Shown in pieces: positions 11,301 to 22,714 of a stretch of 64,000 bases of DNA. The position numbers and the translations under genes are program-made. Under the pieces are notes generated by a model. The model ran no database searches. It saw only the letters and a list, made by a program, of their open reading frames with translations, and was not told where the DNA came from. The stretch lies in the NCBI GenBank assembly GCA_958299035.1, contig CATQJL010000112.1, forward strand, positions 20,798,812-20,862,811, written 5' to 3'. Each line of letters starts with the position of its first letter. Position 1 is the first letter of the stretch. The stretch is from Cylicocyclus nassatus (Eukaryota > Nematoda > Chromadorea > Rhabditida > Strongylidae).

Positions 11301-12287
11301 GGAGAAAAGAGAGATCATCCGAGCGTACAGTAAGCGCTCCACATGTAATGAATGATGTCGACGGTAGCTCACTTAGGGTGCTTTTTACATCTGCAATATT
11401 TACCTGAAAGATATTGTATCACACTGCTGCAGAGGATACAAACTGTCACAAACTCACCAACTGCAAAAGTATATTCTTCGGTTTCAGAATCTTTGTTATT
11501 TGGAATAACACACGCATAGAGACGGTGAAGCATGACTCCTTCGGATATTCTGGTCCCATAATAACAATCTGCCCTCTTTTCTTTTCCCTCCAAACCTAAT
11601 CATTTTTTCCGAGAAAAAACGTTTATTTCCCTATTTTCAGGTAAATGAGCCGCATTTTTTCGAATTTTCAAGCGAGCTACTCAGCCACTTTAATGTTTCG
11701 GAAAGCGATTCTTACGCCGCACGATTCTCTTAGGCACTATGCAGTACACGCTACATGGTCCCTTCGCGAAATTTTTTGCTGGTTTGGGCTGATCGATTTC
11801 AAAAAATTCGCCCGCGCTTACACCTGAAAATAGGGTAGATTGTTACCTGTGTGCTATACATCTCCCATCCTCTACAGTAGAGAAGTAAATAATGTATTCT
11901 TTGCGGTCAACTGCTGATCCGAATGGCATGTAATACACGATGATACTCGACTGTTTTACAACGTCCTGAAGTGAAAATTTATACGAATCGCAAAAATAAA
12001 CGGTCTACTCCACGCATAAATTGCGGTGTATCTGAACCCACATATCTTCCCACTTGTACGCATTCGCTCCTGTAACCCCAATGCAAAAGGAAAACAGCAA
12101 AGACTGGAGTTTTCAGTGGTGACGAAACTTCCATGCAGTCCTTGCTAAGAAACATAAAGTTTCTCAGGGTTGGGTACGGAAGATTCCGAACGACTTTAAC
12201 TTTCAGTTCCGTCGGCAGCTTATTCCAGTACGCGAAATGGTCTTCAAACACATCGACGTCAGGATTTGGAATGGAATCCTCGTTCAT
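8354..12287 (-). CDS. F-box protein, array gene 1 (intact)
   Basis: Seven exons, read from high to low coordinate: 12054-12287, 11847-11965, 11458-11587, 11191-11403, 10961-11140, 8859-8980 and 8354-8525. Every junction is GT-AG and the phases close to 389 residues. Residues about 20-55 form an F-box: W-N-K-L-P-T-E-L-K, then R-N-L-P-Y-P-T-L-R-N-F-M-F-L-S-K. The C-terminal part contains a segment like the F-box-associated (FBA type 2) domain of nematode F-box proteins (G-I-S-E-R-G-I-N-G-L-I-L-V-R-T-F). Known family role: the F-box binds Skp1 in an SCF ubiquitin ligase, and the C-terminal part selects the substrate. The intron 8981-10960 was enlarged to about 2 kb by a nested transposon. Substrate unknown. 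Identification as F-box is strong; the FBA assignment is tentative. Confidence 0.85.
9049..9992. mobile_element. TTAA-flanked foldback element nested in the mariner-like element
   Basis: Left end TTAAAGGCAGTGGATCGG and right end CCGATCCACTGCCTTTAA. The arms run about 165 bases (9053-9215 and 9830-9988) and include the inverted pair CACCCCATGGACGAG / CTCGTTCG-type sequence. TTAA at both edges suggests piggyBac-type target choice. An end of another copy occurs at 22229-22264. No protein is encoded. Confidence 0.75.
10535..10775. repeat. Foldback minisatellite of 9-bp units (GCAACCTCG type)
   Basis: Left half has GTTGCCGGCGTTGCCGAGG-type units; right half has inverted GGCAACCTCGGCAACCTCG units. 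The period is 9 bp, or exactly three codons, which leaves long open frames on both strands that are not evidence of a gene. The innermost block of the nested insertion in F-box gene 1. Compare 55553-55833. Confidence 0.8.
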
Positions 12288-13454
12288 TTTACCTAAAGCA
12301 ATTCACAAATAAAGCTGTTTCGTATGAATTGAGCACGATACGTCACGATGAGAGATATTGAGAGGAGGTAGAGATAAACAAGGAAGTAGAACAACAAAGG
12401 CACGAAAACTCAATCGGAGAAGAAAGGTGACAAAAACATATAACTCCCGAGAAAGCGAAAAGCAAGTAATGAACAGGAAAGCGTATGCTCTATAGAGCTC
12501 TCAAGGACAGCAATTGTGCGTTTGATTGCAAAGAAAACCATGCCTAAATTTTATTACGTACTTTTGATGAAGCAAGTTTTAATTCGCCCTAATCAACCGA
12601 GTTTCTTCAAGGCTCCCCGAATGAAATGGAGGTTTTTAACCATTCCTCATGGATGGAACGTGTTCTGATCGCTTTTTTGCTGAGCATAGCTTCGGAAATT
12701 GCTTGCACATGAGCTCACCTACATTTCACCTTGACTTTCACAGCTTTGCAGGCTTGTAACTCAGTTTGCAATTGAGATGTACATTTGTATATATACTCAT
12801 TCAAAAGAGTGAGACTTTCTCGACACGAAGGTGCAGAAAAGAGGTAAGTTTGAAGGAACTTGGAAATTTTGAGAATGGGTTAAAAAAGTGCTGTCTTGAA
12901 AGAAATCCCAATATCTTCCAGTTAAGGTTAATCGCTGCCCACCTGTTTGTAATGGAAATGCTTGTTTGAGGGATACACCATAAAAGGTCAATTTTTACAG
13001 ATCTTCACAAATTATTGCTTTTGTGTTGCTCTTGTAGATATATCAAATGCAAATTTGACTCTAACCTACACCTATCGCACTCAGAAAAGCATTTCTACCC
13101 ACCAGAAGATACTTGTCGTCAAGAGTAAATGGTACCTTTCGATTACAAATTCGTCCACTCTAAGTTGAGACATGGAGTGTGAGGCAAACAAAGCAAACTC
13201 CAGAACAAATTGCGTCTTTCTTTTCCGCGATCTATAAGAGCATCTCACTTTTGCTAATAAAAATAGCACATTAGACACCGCCTTGCTTTCTAGTTTTGAC
13301 ATTAAGCGGTACTATAGAATTTATAAGAGATGTTCGTTATTTGCTCTAAAACGAAAGCCTCAGATCCCAAATTATAGGTATTTTTTCCTTCACACCCACG
13401 ATAATACGGCATACAAGAGGTACACAAAATCATGAGATTCATAACGATGTGTTG
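12288..13454. other. Upstream region of F-box gene 1; no second gene seen
   Basis: About 350 bases (12290-12500) upstream of the start codon are similar to the region upstream of genes 2 and 4 (AGAGATATTGAGAGGAGGTA; GGCACGAAAACTCAATC). This shared block is the likely promoter region, but no specific element can be named. The remainder (12500-13454) holds only weak open frames. Confidence 0.5.
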
Positions 13455-14330
13455 ATTAGCAAACTTTTGTGCAAGCTGATTCTAATCCCGGACGAAGGCG
13501 TACGTTCTAGCTTTGCGAAGCTGGTGGAACACAGCGCTACACCATTCAGACACGTGGGTTGCACAGATAAGATCGATAACCGCCCGCGCGCTGCGTACGC
13601 GTGGGCTTACCTCATATGGCCGTCCCCTTCGTCCGGGAACAGCCTCTAACTCAGGCGAAAAGTGAAAATAAAGGCAGGGACTCGATACGCAAATGAGGGA
13701 TACAAACGGCTGGAAGGTTGTAGAGGTACTTAACTAAAAATAAAACTACTATAAATAGAACACAATATACTTTGTAAGCTCGTCCATGCCTTCTCTGAGA
13801 AACAAAATGTTGACAAAGTCAAGACTCTAAAGGCAGGTGCTATACTCCTCGAGGAGTATAGCATGGCGACGGGCGATCGCCAGTCGTAGCGACTGGCGAT
13901 CGCCCGTCGCTAATCGATACGTATCAAACGTGTAGTCGCCGATATTGGCGATCATTACTCATTTCCCACTTCCATTTCAAAGTACTCACCAGCCGGTGAG
14001 GTCGCCCTAAAAAGAATGAACTGCAAGACCAGTGATTCCCACATTCAACACTTAACGGTAACTTGTTTGGCGACTGGCGATCGCCGGTCGTGGCGACTGG
14101 CGATCGCCCGTCGTAGCGACTGGCGATCGCCAATATCGGCGACAAAAATCGCTGGTTCTACACGTATTTGATGCATATCGATCGTCGCCATGCTATAATC
14201 CTCGAGGAGTATAGCACCTGCCAAAGTAAAGATGACTGGGAAACAAGCGACAAATTCTTATCCTCTTTCTCATCTCTTCCCCTCCCCATAACTCTCCTTT
14301 CTCCACGAATACTATGATCTTTTTATGTAC
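13455..14330 (+). repeat. Segment repeated in inverted orientation at 27895-28340
   Basis: Blocks such as CGGACGAAGG, AAGCTGGTGGAACACAGCG, GACACGTGGGTTGCACAGAT and AAAATAAAGGCAGGGACTCG occur reverse-complemented at 28080-28320. The piece TTCTCTGAGAAACAAAATGT is answered by the region near 27990-28020. The copy here has gained the MITE 13831-14222. The first part (about 13480-13650) has CCCGGACGAAGG / CCTTCGTCCGGG ends and is probably a MITE in its own right. Confidence 0.7.
13831..14222. mobile_element. Foldback MITE rich in GCGATCGC palindromes
   Basis: Left end AGGCAGGTGCTATACTCCTC and right end GAGGAGTATAGCACCTGCC. Both arms contain clusters of ACTGGCGATCGCC units (at least five in all). 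The equivalent place at about 22360 lacks the insertion, which fixes the ends. No ORF of its own. Confidence 0.85.
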
Positions 14331-14574
14331 AACAATCATGACTTATAATAAGCGGCTTAATCTGAAGTTGTGTGGAGTTTGTCCGTTACGAAATTACAGT
14401 GAGGAATGATTTACGATACTAAACATCATGTGAGGTTAAGGCGAGTATGGTTCATTTTTAACTACAGCTCACGTTGCAATAAACCGAACAATGATTTGAG
14501 AGGCAAGCTCCTAGAAAGTGAGTTTACCACGGTTCACGATGCCAGTGCGAACCTCAGCGAAGCAGAGGTGAAGC

Positions 14575-15990
14575 ACTGGTGATAAATATTTTCAACGGCC
14601 AGGCAGGATACAATGAGTCTCATTGCCACTAACAAGTACACAATGCTTGATATCCTTCGCTATAACATGATTTCGTGGAAGCTCCAATATGTGGTTTTAT
14701 AACCGCTAATGGTCTAGTTTACCTCCGTCTTATTTTCAAAAAATGATCCCATGACATAAAATTTACTAATGGACATGAAAAATAGATGCCAGGCAAGAAA
14801 GACCTCTAATGAACAGCAAAGCGAAAAAATTCTTGTTTATACAGGAAAAATAAACTGGGACACAATATGTGATATGCATCATCGAACAAATCATTCAAAA
14901 AAAATTAGAAGCAAGAACCAGGAACAAAATTTGCATACTCCAAAATCTGAAAAACCTGATAATGCGCCGTTAGACTTTTCAGTTGAAGAGGTCAAAGCGC
15001 ATGCCTTTGCCCAAAAATATTAGTAGATTCTGCTATGCAACTCCTTGACAGAGACTTTTAAACAATCGTAAAGTATGAGATAAGCAGCATACTCACGAGG
15101 TCAAATAGCAATTTGAGGTGGCAGAATTGTGAGTAAAATTATTATCGAGATCGAATTACCCTAATTTCACGCATACAAGGCGCGGGGTGGTCCTAGCTTT
15201 CATCGACCAGCCCGAACACGGCAAAGGACTTCGCAACCAAAGGAACCCCATACCGTGCTGCGTTTTGCCTGACGAATCGTGCGGAATAAGGATCGCTTCT
15301 TAAAACACGTTGGGGCGGCTGAGCAACTCGATGAAAGCTAGGACCACCCCGCGCCTTATACGCGTGAAATTAGGGTACTTGAATGGCTCGAATGGCGAAC
15401 AACAAAATTGATCAGTCTAAGTACGATAGCGCTCATAGTTCGTCAAAACAAGACGCGATTGCCACCGCGTTCGTGAAATTTGCGTCGCATCGCCATTTTT
15501 CGGTTCAGACTAAAGGAATTCTGAATTCTGCGGCACAATGCAACATACAAGCCAATGGGGCGCATCTTGTGATTAGTGAGTGGCCTGTATAAGTAAGGTG
15601 GGTATATACAGTAAGAAAGCAATTTTCACGAAACTTGACAGGAATTGAACTGGGTTACTCCTATTAGATACAGCGTATATCTGCCATAGCCAAAAAGGCA
15701 ATTCTACTTATGAGGAGATGCGTTCCATCAGTGTCGAATTGAACGGTACCTCCTTTTAATAACGAATTTGTCCCTTTGAACTAAATGGGGATGTGCCGCA
15801 AAATTTGCAGAATCCGCAAAAAATTGCTTCTTTCTTTCTTACAAAAAGCGCTATTGTTATTCTACCAGTAGAAATAGCAATTGAGATTCGACACTACCTT
15901 GCAACTGAATGTCATCAGCAACCCAAACTATAAATCGCGCATGAGGGTATACTAGTTATAGACTCTAGAAGAAGTTGTTGGATATGATGC
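14575..15990. repeat. 3' flank of F-box gene 2, shared with genes 3 and 4
   Basis: Similar to 22715-23830 and 30222-31388: shared blocks include AAATATTTTCAACGGCCAGG, AGATGCCAGGCAAGAAAGAC and TATGAGATAAGCAGCATAC. A 69-codon frame at 15383-15592 is also open at 30759-31031, but the differences between the two copies are mostly amino-acid changing and the gene 3 flank has lost the frame. I do not call a gene. A TACCC-ended MITE is inserted at 15157-15377. Confidence 0.75.
15157..15377. mobile_element. MITE, about 50-bp terminal inverted repeats, with an empty site in the window
   Basis: Left TACCCTAATTTCACGCATAC and right GCGTGAAATTAGGGTA, extending to GGTCCTAGCTTTCATCGA and its complement. 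The matching segment near 30810-30825 in the gene 4 flank has no insertion, so this element arrived after the duplication or was absent from that copy. Confidence 0.85.
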
Positions 15991-15994
15991 GAAT

Positions 15995-18588
15995 TCAACG
16001 ATAATATAGTGACATGTAATCTGAATAAGGATCCACTATCTCGCAATACTTTAAGCCTATGTTCACAAGTAGCCGATCGTCCAATCCGTTGCGAACCAAG
16101 GCAAGACGCTCGTGTGTAGGACGTAATGCCACATATTTGTCGAAAAAGGGACTGAAGCATTGTAACTTGATTAGAAGGATTTTTGAACTGCAGGAAAAAT
16201 GTGATTGCAAATCCTGTTAGTCGTCGAAGCCCGTTCTCCATCGAATGACTAACTTCTACAAGATTTGAAAAACTTACATTTGCAGAAGTTCAAGAGAACT
16301 AAACTGTACTTTGGTTTTGTCAACATTTTCAAAGATCATGTCGTAGTTGAACCTCTTCGTTTTTGAAATACGGATACTGACTATTTTTCGCCTCCCTTTC
16401 ATCCATTGCTGAAAAGGGTATGAACTTGGGGATTAGTATATGTCCTTAAGATGCGAGCAAGAAAACTCCGCCTGAATCTCAGTTGACAACCGCAGTGATA
16501 AAACTTCTCATGAGGTACATTAAGAAGCTCCCTAGCTAAATAACTGTTCAAGAAAGTTCGTACCAATATCAGGCCATTGAGTCCCTTTTCCGAAATTCTG
16601 GGAGCTCTCAGATAAAGCTCGGATGCTCTCAGATGAACCAATTGCTCGTCACTGATATCGCAGTCAACATCAGTTCTGATGAATGGAGCAGCCTTTACCT
16701 GAAGGGAAGAAATTTCATGCTGCTGAATGACAAGCCAAATTGCATTTACCGCTTCAAAGTCGAAAACTCCAGAAGTCACATTATCAAATGTGAATGAGAA
16801 TGGATTGCCATCAAATCGTAATTCGCATCCGGGAGTAACATGAGGCATAAGCATCGAAAGAAAAGAGAGATCAGGCGAGCGTACAGTAAGCGCTCCACAT
16901 GTGATTGATGATGTGGATGGTAGCTTCCTCAAGGTTTCTTTGACAACTCTTATGTTTGCCTAAAAGTTTTTTCATCACACTGTTGCATAGATACAAGTCG
17001 TAATAGACTTACCAGCTCCAAAACTACGTTCTCCGGTTTCAGATTCTTCGTAATTTGGAATAACACACGCATCGAGACAGCATAGCACGACTCCATAGGA
17101 TATTCTAGTTCTTTAGCCATATTCTGCCCTCCTTTCTTTATCCTTTAAACTTATTCAACAATTTTTCGTCGTCAATTTAGTAGATTTTCACCTGCGTGCT
17201 ATGCAACTGCAACCCTTCCCCTCGAATCCGATAGTATAGTTTTCACTATCCGCGTTAGCTGATCCGTCCAGTATGTCGTTCACGATGATACTTGCGAAAG
17301 ACCGTACTATCGCCTGGAACCAATATATTAATCGCGCATAAACTATTGCGCAAGGCTCCGAAAATATGTTTACATTGCTCGGTAGTTGATTTCTCTAGTG
17401 TCTCATTGCCTCTCGCTCTTTCCTATAAATATATTCACCATATTAGAGGGCTCGCATGCATCTAGAAAATCACGAAGCGAAGTACCGAATACTTTTGTAA
17501 ATGCAAAGGCAAGGAAATCTGCGGTGACTTTTGCGCGATTTTGAAGTACTGGAACTGAATTTTGTTTCGATGAAGGTAACAAAGACTAGATTTCCGTCGT
17601 TGACTCTATAGGGAAGGGGGGCACCCCACCCCCCCCCCCCCGAGAAGGGTCGATAAATTTTTGAAACTTACCTACATGGGTTATAAAAATATGCAAATGA
17701 CTTGTTTATTTTTGTAAACAATTAAAATAATTTTTAAAAATTTTTAAAAATTCAAATTAGCCTTGTAATTTTTTTCGGGGGCGTGGCTAACGTCACGCAC
17801 CTTCATTTAATAAAAATATTTTTCCGCGCCCCCCTCCCCCGGACGGAAATCCTGGGACCGCCCCTGACCTATACATCTAATATTCGTATCAGTTGAGAAA
17901 ATCCCATCACATAATTTCCTAGGTTTTTTTTGGAAAAATGAAATGGCAGCAGTTTCAAAATGATGCTAACTTGCTGGGTTTTTCAAAGCCTCAGATAACT
18001 AACCGCTGGACAGTAAGAGAATGAACATTCGAACCGCAGTGCTGTGGAGGTTTCCGTTTTCAACTAGTGTGGCTTCAAATTTCTGCGAAAGATATCGTTC
18101 AAATTTCCTAGATAGTAAACAAGTCCTGCGAAACTGCTGCATTTTGTCCGCCAGAAGTTCCCGTGGGTTGTGTAAGGTGATTACAGTGTAGTGAGGAGCA
18201 GTCGGTTAATCACTCCATACTACAGATGCATGCGTAAGTCAGAGGTAGCCTTCCAGTCATCGTATTTTGAGTAGGTGTAAGACATGGAGACAAGAGAGAT
18301 AGCAGAAGTTAGCAATGTAAACATGCTTTCGGGCTCTGTATTCCTCACACCCTTCTTCTCCTCTTGCAACCCGTACTCCTCATCCAGAAGGTAGATTGCA
18401 TGGACTGAAGCTTTTAGCAATGATGTAAGTTCCATGCACTCCCTGCTAAGAAACATGAAATTCCTCAGCGTTGGGTACGGCAGATTCCGAACGACTTTAA
18501 CTTTCAGTTCCATCGGCAACCTGTTCCAGCAAGTGAAACGGTCTTCAAACACGTCAGCGTCATGATTCGAAATGGAAATATCGTTCAT
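15995..18588 (-). CDS. F-box protein, array gene 2 (intact)
   Basis: Seven exons: 18349-18588, 17192-17313, 17013-17142, 16750-16959, 16519-16698, 16278-16408 and 15995-16187. Phases close to 401 residues. The F-box spans about residues 22-57 (L-P-M-E-L-K-V-K-V-V-R-N-L-P, then F-M-F-L-S-R-E-C). The middle part has V-S-M-R-V-L-F-Q-I-T-K, and the FBA-like part has E-L-Y-L-R-A-P-R-I-S-E-K. The end is a conserved D-P-Y-S-D-Y-M-S. The 51-base intron between exons 4 and 5 is a multiple of three and happens to be open, so a single frame spans both; comparison with gene 5 and the GTAAAT...TTCAG borders shows it is an intron. The first intron carries a hAT-type MITE (17608-17872). Presumed SCF substrate adaptor; substrate unknown. 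Confidence 0.87.
17608..17872. mobile_element. hAT-type MITE, left end damaged
   Basis: Shares with 5919-6297 the C tract, TACATGGGTTATAAAAATAT and the AATTTTTAAAAATTCAAATT block. The right end is GGGACCGCCCCTG. The left terminal repeat is not recognisable, so the target duplication cannot be scored. It sits in intron 1 of F-box gene 2. Confidence 0.75.
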
Positions 18589-19120
18589 TTTTCTAAATTC
18601 AATTTACAAATGAAGCTGTTTCGTACGAGATATATTGAGCACAGTACGTCACAACGAGAATATTAGGAGGGGGTAGAGCGATAAACAAAAAAGTACGAAC
18701 GATGAAGGCACGAAAACTCAATCTGTGAAGAAAAGTGACGGAAATACATTACTCCTGAGAAAGCTGGAAATTGGAGCAAAATGTATAAACGCTAGAGCTT
18801 GAAGGCAGTGAATTGGCAAAATTGACCCCTCGGATTTTGATGGTGTTAGGTAGTAGACCCGTCAAGTACACTGTAGCCCCAATCTCATCTGTCAATTCAT
18901 GCGCTCATACAAAATTCATTCTCCGACTAACAAAGGAAGTGTCACAAATCGTAGTGGCCGTTTGAGATGGAATGGGTGGTGTGACACGTCACCCAGAAAG
19001 GCATTTCCAAAACCATCCTCGCTAGCTGCAGAACAACTCTGGGAGGGGAGCTACGGGCGTTTTTCCGCACGAGACCCAGTGCGCCTTGCTCGAATACGTC
19101 TGCCACCGTCAGCCAACCGT

Positions 19121-19192
19121 ATCGGTTTGGCGCAGTGGCAGGTGTGCTGACTACCGTGCAGATGTTTGGAGGTGCGAATCCTCTGCTAGACA
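19121..19192 (+). other. tRNA-like sequence in the left foldback arm
   Basis: TTTGGCGCAGTGGCAGGTG fits an A-box (TRGCNNAGYNGG), and GGTGCGAATCC, 33 bases further on, fits a B-box (GGTTCGANTCC). Spacing suits a tRNA. A full cloverleaf with paired acceptor ends is not evident, so I treat it as a tRNA-derived promoter relic and not a functional tRNA gene. Confidence 0.6.
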
Positions 19193-19654
19193 ACTTTTTG
19201 CAATTTGTATACAAACTCCTGAAATGTGTACATTAGTGGCCAAAACGTGTTTCACCCCTTTGCTGGTGCTTGAAAGCAAGAAAAACAACGAGATTGCCTT
19301 CTTAAGATGCTCTTATTGTGGAAAACTTTTCTGCTTCAAGCATTTTGTTCTAGAATATCATATATCTGACAGGAATCTTACTACAAGTTAGGAACGCATT
19401 TCTCTCACTTTTTCCATGTATTGTTCGCACGCTAGATCTGACAATAAAGTTTTATGTAACTGAATGCTTCACCACGCGTACAGGAGGTCTTCGCAATAAA
19501 AACTACTTTCTACTCTTTCTAAAAACTATTTTCTACTTTTAAGCACCAGTAAAAGGGTAAAACACGTTTTGGCCACTAATGTACACATTTTAGGAGTTTT
19601 TACACAAATTGCAAAAAATTTGCCCAACTGACATTCGAGTGATTGATGATTCCT

Positions 19655-19740
19655 GACTGACGATTCCAACGTTGTCTAACAGAGGATTCGCACCTCCAAA
19701 CATCCCCATAGTCAGCACACTTGCCACTGCGCCATACCGC
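19655..19740 (-). other. tRNA-like sequence in the right foldback arm
   Basis: Reverse complement of the left-arm block: GGATTCGCACC (B-box complement) at about 19684-19694 and GCCACTGCGCCA (A-box complement) at about 19723-19734. The two blocks point towards each other across the element centre. Confidence 0.6.
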
Positions 19741-19949
19741 TACGGCCGGATTCCGGTGGCAGTCGTATTCGAGCAGCGCACTGGGTCTCGTGCGGAAAAA
19801 CGCCCGTAATCCTCCCCGCCCCCCTCCCCCCCCCCCCCAGAGGTGTTCTGCAGCTAGCGAGGGTGGTTTTAGAAATGCCCTTCCGAGTTACGTGTCACAC
19901 CACCCATCCCATCTTATACGGCTACTGCGATTTGCGACACTTCCCTTGT

Positions 19950-21889
19950 AAAAGACACAGCACCCTTTGCGTACTAATTAACAAGTTCAAGAGTGTTCTA
20001 ACCAGGGCCCAGCATTGGGGTAAACTGAACTTCGTTTTTGAAGTTAGAAGCAGCGGGGATTTCGTTTTTATAAGGTCCTGGGGGAGGCACTGAATAAAAA
20101 AACGGCGAACATTTCAAGTTTTACTCGTTGGACGTGTTCTTTCGCAAGCGCGCGAATTTCAAACGCAGGACTCAAACAAACAAATGGCGTTTACAACGTA
20201 CAGACAATCACGTGGCTCCGAATTTTGGCTACATGTATACAATATTACTCCAAACTATGTTATGTAAAAAGTTCCAAAAACTTATGTGTCCTAATACCCG
20301 TTCCCGAATTTGTTGGTTTCTAGACCAACACCAAACCAACTGGGTTGGTTCGGAGCATAAATATCAGAGAGTTCACATAAGTTTTAAATCTTTTTGATTT
20401 GAACGATTAGAACGGTCAATAATCTATCATATAGTGAAGAGAGCGGATCATACCATTGCCTTTTCTCTTATTTTGAGCCAAAATGTAAATCTACGCGTTG
20501 ATATCGCGCTCCAATCACATGCGATGTCCTTGTAACTATGTGGCGTAAAATGCATCGCCAGATTGTTGAGGCCACAGATTTGGATGGTCTAAGAGGTTTT
20601 CGACATTCTGAGCACTAAAATGGTGCCATACCCAATGACAGTGCCTTTGTTTAACTCGAAATGTTCACTTTTTGCTTTTTTGTCACATCAGATACCTCAA
20701 AATGCGCTTTCTTTCGCTTTTTTATTGTTATTCTGGTTACATAAGGGTTTCCCCTACTGACTTTTACGCCAAGAGAAACTTCGTAGATTTTCGCGAAGTC
20801 ATGGGGGACTTCGTTTCCAAACATGCTCTAAACCAACGCGTACCGGGCTCTTTTTCTAACGCGATTTGGTCGATACTATTGAATTCTTGAAGGAACATGT
20901 TCGAGCAACGCGAGTTCGAACATTTCCTTTCACGAATTCATATAGTAATTGGGTGTAGGGCGTTAGGCGACAAACCCAATATCTTGTACCCCAGAAAACT
21001 CCCGTGCAAAACTCTTCGGCGGCAAAGCAGGGGGTGGGAGGGGAACAGGGGGGGGGGGGGGGGGGGAGCCGATACATAACTCGAAGCCATTTGAAAAATG
21101 GCGCATAGTTGTATATTACGGGCTTTACGCTGCTTGCGTTTTGCACAATTTGTCGCCTAAAGGAGCCTCCAGACCTGGGTTGAGCGTGGAGTCAGACGCG
21201 CCCGATCTGGGGGGTCGTATTGGGGGTAAGAGCAAAGTGGAGAAGGGGGGGGGGTCGTAATCAAGAAGCGAATTTGTTCAAAAAAGTGAGGAAATATTAC
21301 GATCGAGTAAGATGAAAAAGAAAAGCGCTCAACCGTGAATTTCACAACTCTATCAGAGGAGTGACTTTCATGAACAGCATGTTGACTAACTCGAGAAGTC
21401 TCAGCCAGATTCCGATTCTTCTACCTTACACGTAAACCGTAAGGTAAACAAAGAAGCTTTTTATGTAGATTGGGTATGATTTCCGTAATCAGCATGCCAC
21501 ATCACCTCAACGAGCTCTGCAAACCATTACCTATTACATTTTGTAATGTTTCCTAACGTCTAAAAAGCATGATTTTCAAACATGATTAATTTGGTCACAA
21601 AAGTGAAGGAAGTCAGCTTTTTGTATTCATAACGAAGTATTACTCCTTATCAGTCTATGGTAGAAATAGGACTTTATCGTTTCAAGATAATGGAATAAGA
21701 AGTACTACCAAAATGTTAATCACCGAGTTTTCCACCTTGGGTGCTTGAACTACACCGATCACCACAAAGCCGAAACAAGTCGAGGTAAGCTCAAACACCT
21801 ATTGTGAAATGTTCGGGGTTTATACTTGCGAATCATATAAAAATGAGGTGGAAGAGCTTCTTTGGTGATAAAGTTAATCGGGGCAGGCG
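19950..21889. other. Intergenic DNA between array genes 2 and 3
   Basis: No supported gene. It contains a small inverted repeat around 20270-20390 (CAAAAACTTATGTG / CACATAAGTTTT) related to 42395-42530, a run of about 20 G at 21047-21066, a second G run near 21246-21254, and fragments (ACTTCGTTTT, GGGGGACTTCG) resembling the element at 36651-36895. Confidence 0.55.
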
Positions 21890-22036
21890 GGTAGAGGACT
21901 ATATGTCTCCGAAAAAGGGCGGTCCCCGGTCGTTTGCGACGAGTACGCACCTTTGTACATGCGCGGACATGCATTCCTGCAGGAAATCCGCGCGGGACTC
22001 TTCCACATTCGGCGACATATAGTAGTCCTCCACCAG
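21890..22036. mobile_element. MITE with GACTATATGTCGCCGAA ends, copy 1
   Basis: Left GGGTAGAGGACTATATGTCT and right CGGCGACATATAGTAGTCCT. Other copies lie at 36309-36452 and 58769-58895. About 145 bp, GC-rich core (GCAGGAAATCCGCGCGGGAC). No coding potential. Confidence 0.8.
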
Positions 22037-22714
22037 GGGCAGGCGCAAAAGGACAAGCTGCCTGAGCTTTTGAGAGGTTCACTGGCCCCCTTAACTTGCC
22101 TTCAAAACCCAGAAATCGCTCCATTCCTGTATGAGTATTGATCTCCTAGCTTCTTCTTCCTACAATGGAAATTTGGAGCCGAACTCCCCACCCTCAGAAA
22201 AATTATGGCCCTTTCAACTGGCCCATGCAGATCATGGTCTCATTCTGCCGATGTACTGCCTTTAACTGAAAACGAAACAACTTTTAATAAAACAGAATAT
22301 CCATTGTATGCTCGCCCATACCTTCTCTGAGAAACAAAATGTTGACAAAGTCAAGACCCTCAAGTAAAGATGATTGAGAAATACGACAACTTCGTATTCT
22401 CTTTGTCTTACTTTTCGCGGCGGTTCACTGGGCCTTCTATCGATTTATTGATTTGTTTACGTATTTCTCTAAAAATGGAAGCTTATCACATTCTAACCGC
22501 ATTTTTCATGATCATGTAAAGGGGGCGGTGAAGTTCATTTTTAGTCTCAGGATCCCGAAGATGCGGTGAAATGAAGTGGGGATGTCCGAAGGCAGGTAAG
22601 TCCTCCATAACAAAGGGGGAGGGGGTCTCTTTTCAGTACTATACTGGAACCAAAACAGCAATTACTTCTCCCCAAGTGAACAACAACCCGGGCTGGACCG
22701 GGAAAGTCGGCTAG
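22037..22714. other. Intergenic DNA downstream of the MITE
   Basis: Contains an end of the TTAA-flanked element (ATTCTGCCGATGTACTGCCTTTAA, near 22240-22264; short pieces ATTCTGCCGATG and CTGCCTTTAA). Also a 22290-22450 block shared with 13740-13830 plus 14222-14330, giving the empty site for the MITE at 13831-14222. No gene seen. Confidence 0.55.

Larger units (their letters stand above)
18931..19949. mobile_element. Long foldback element with tRNA-like sequence in both arms
   Basis: Left CAAAGGAAGTGTCACAAATC and right GATTTGCGACACTTCCCTTG. The arms are about 320 bases and include TGTGACACGTCACCCAGAAA and its partner. An inner pair (TTAGTGGCCAAAACGTGTTT / AAACACGTTTTGGCCACTAA) closes the structure. 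Each arm carries an A-box/B-box tRNA-like block (19121-19192 plus; 19655-19740 minus). No protein domain. Open frames inside are arm artefacts. Confidence 0.85.

Noticed and set aside
13860..14140. Dense GCGATCGC motif, as in cyanobacterial genomes (HIP1)
   Set aside because: It lies inside a MITE bounded by terminal repeats with an empty site nearby, so bacterial contamination is not indicated.
15383..15592. 69-codon frame shared with 30759-31031
   Set aside because: Differences between copies are mostly amino-acid changing and the third copy has lost the frame; likely carried along by segmental duplication.
16711..16749. Reading F-box gene 2 exons 4 and 5 as one exon (frame 16399-16932)
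   Set aside because: The 51-base stretch is bounded by GTAAAT and TTCAG and corresponds to a non-coding intron in genes 1, 3 and 5.
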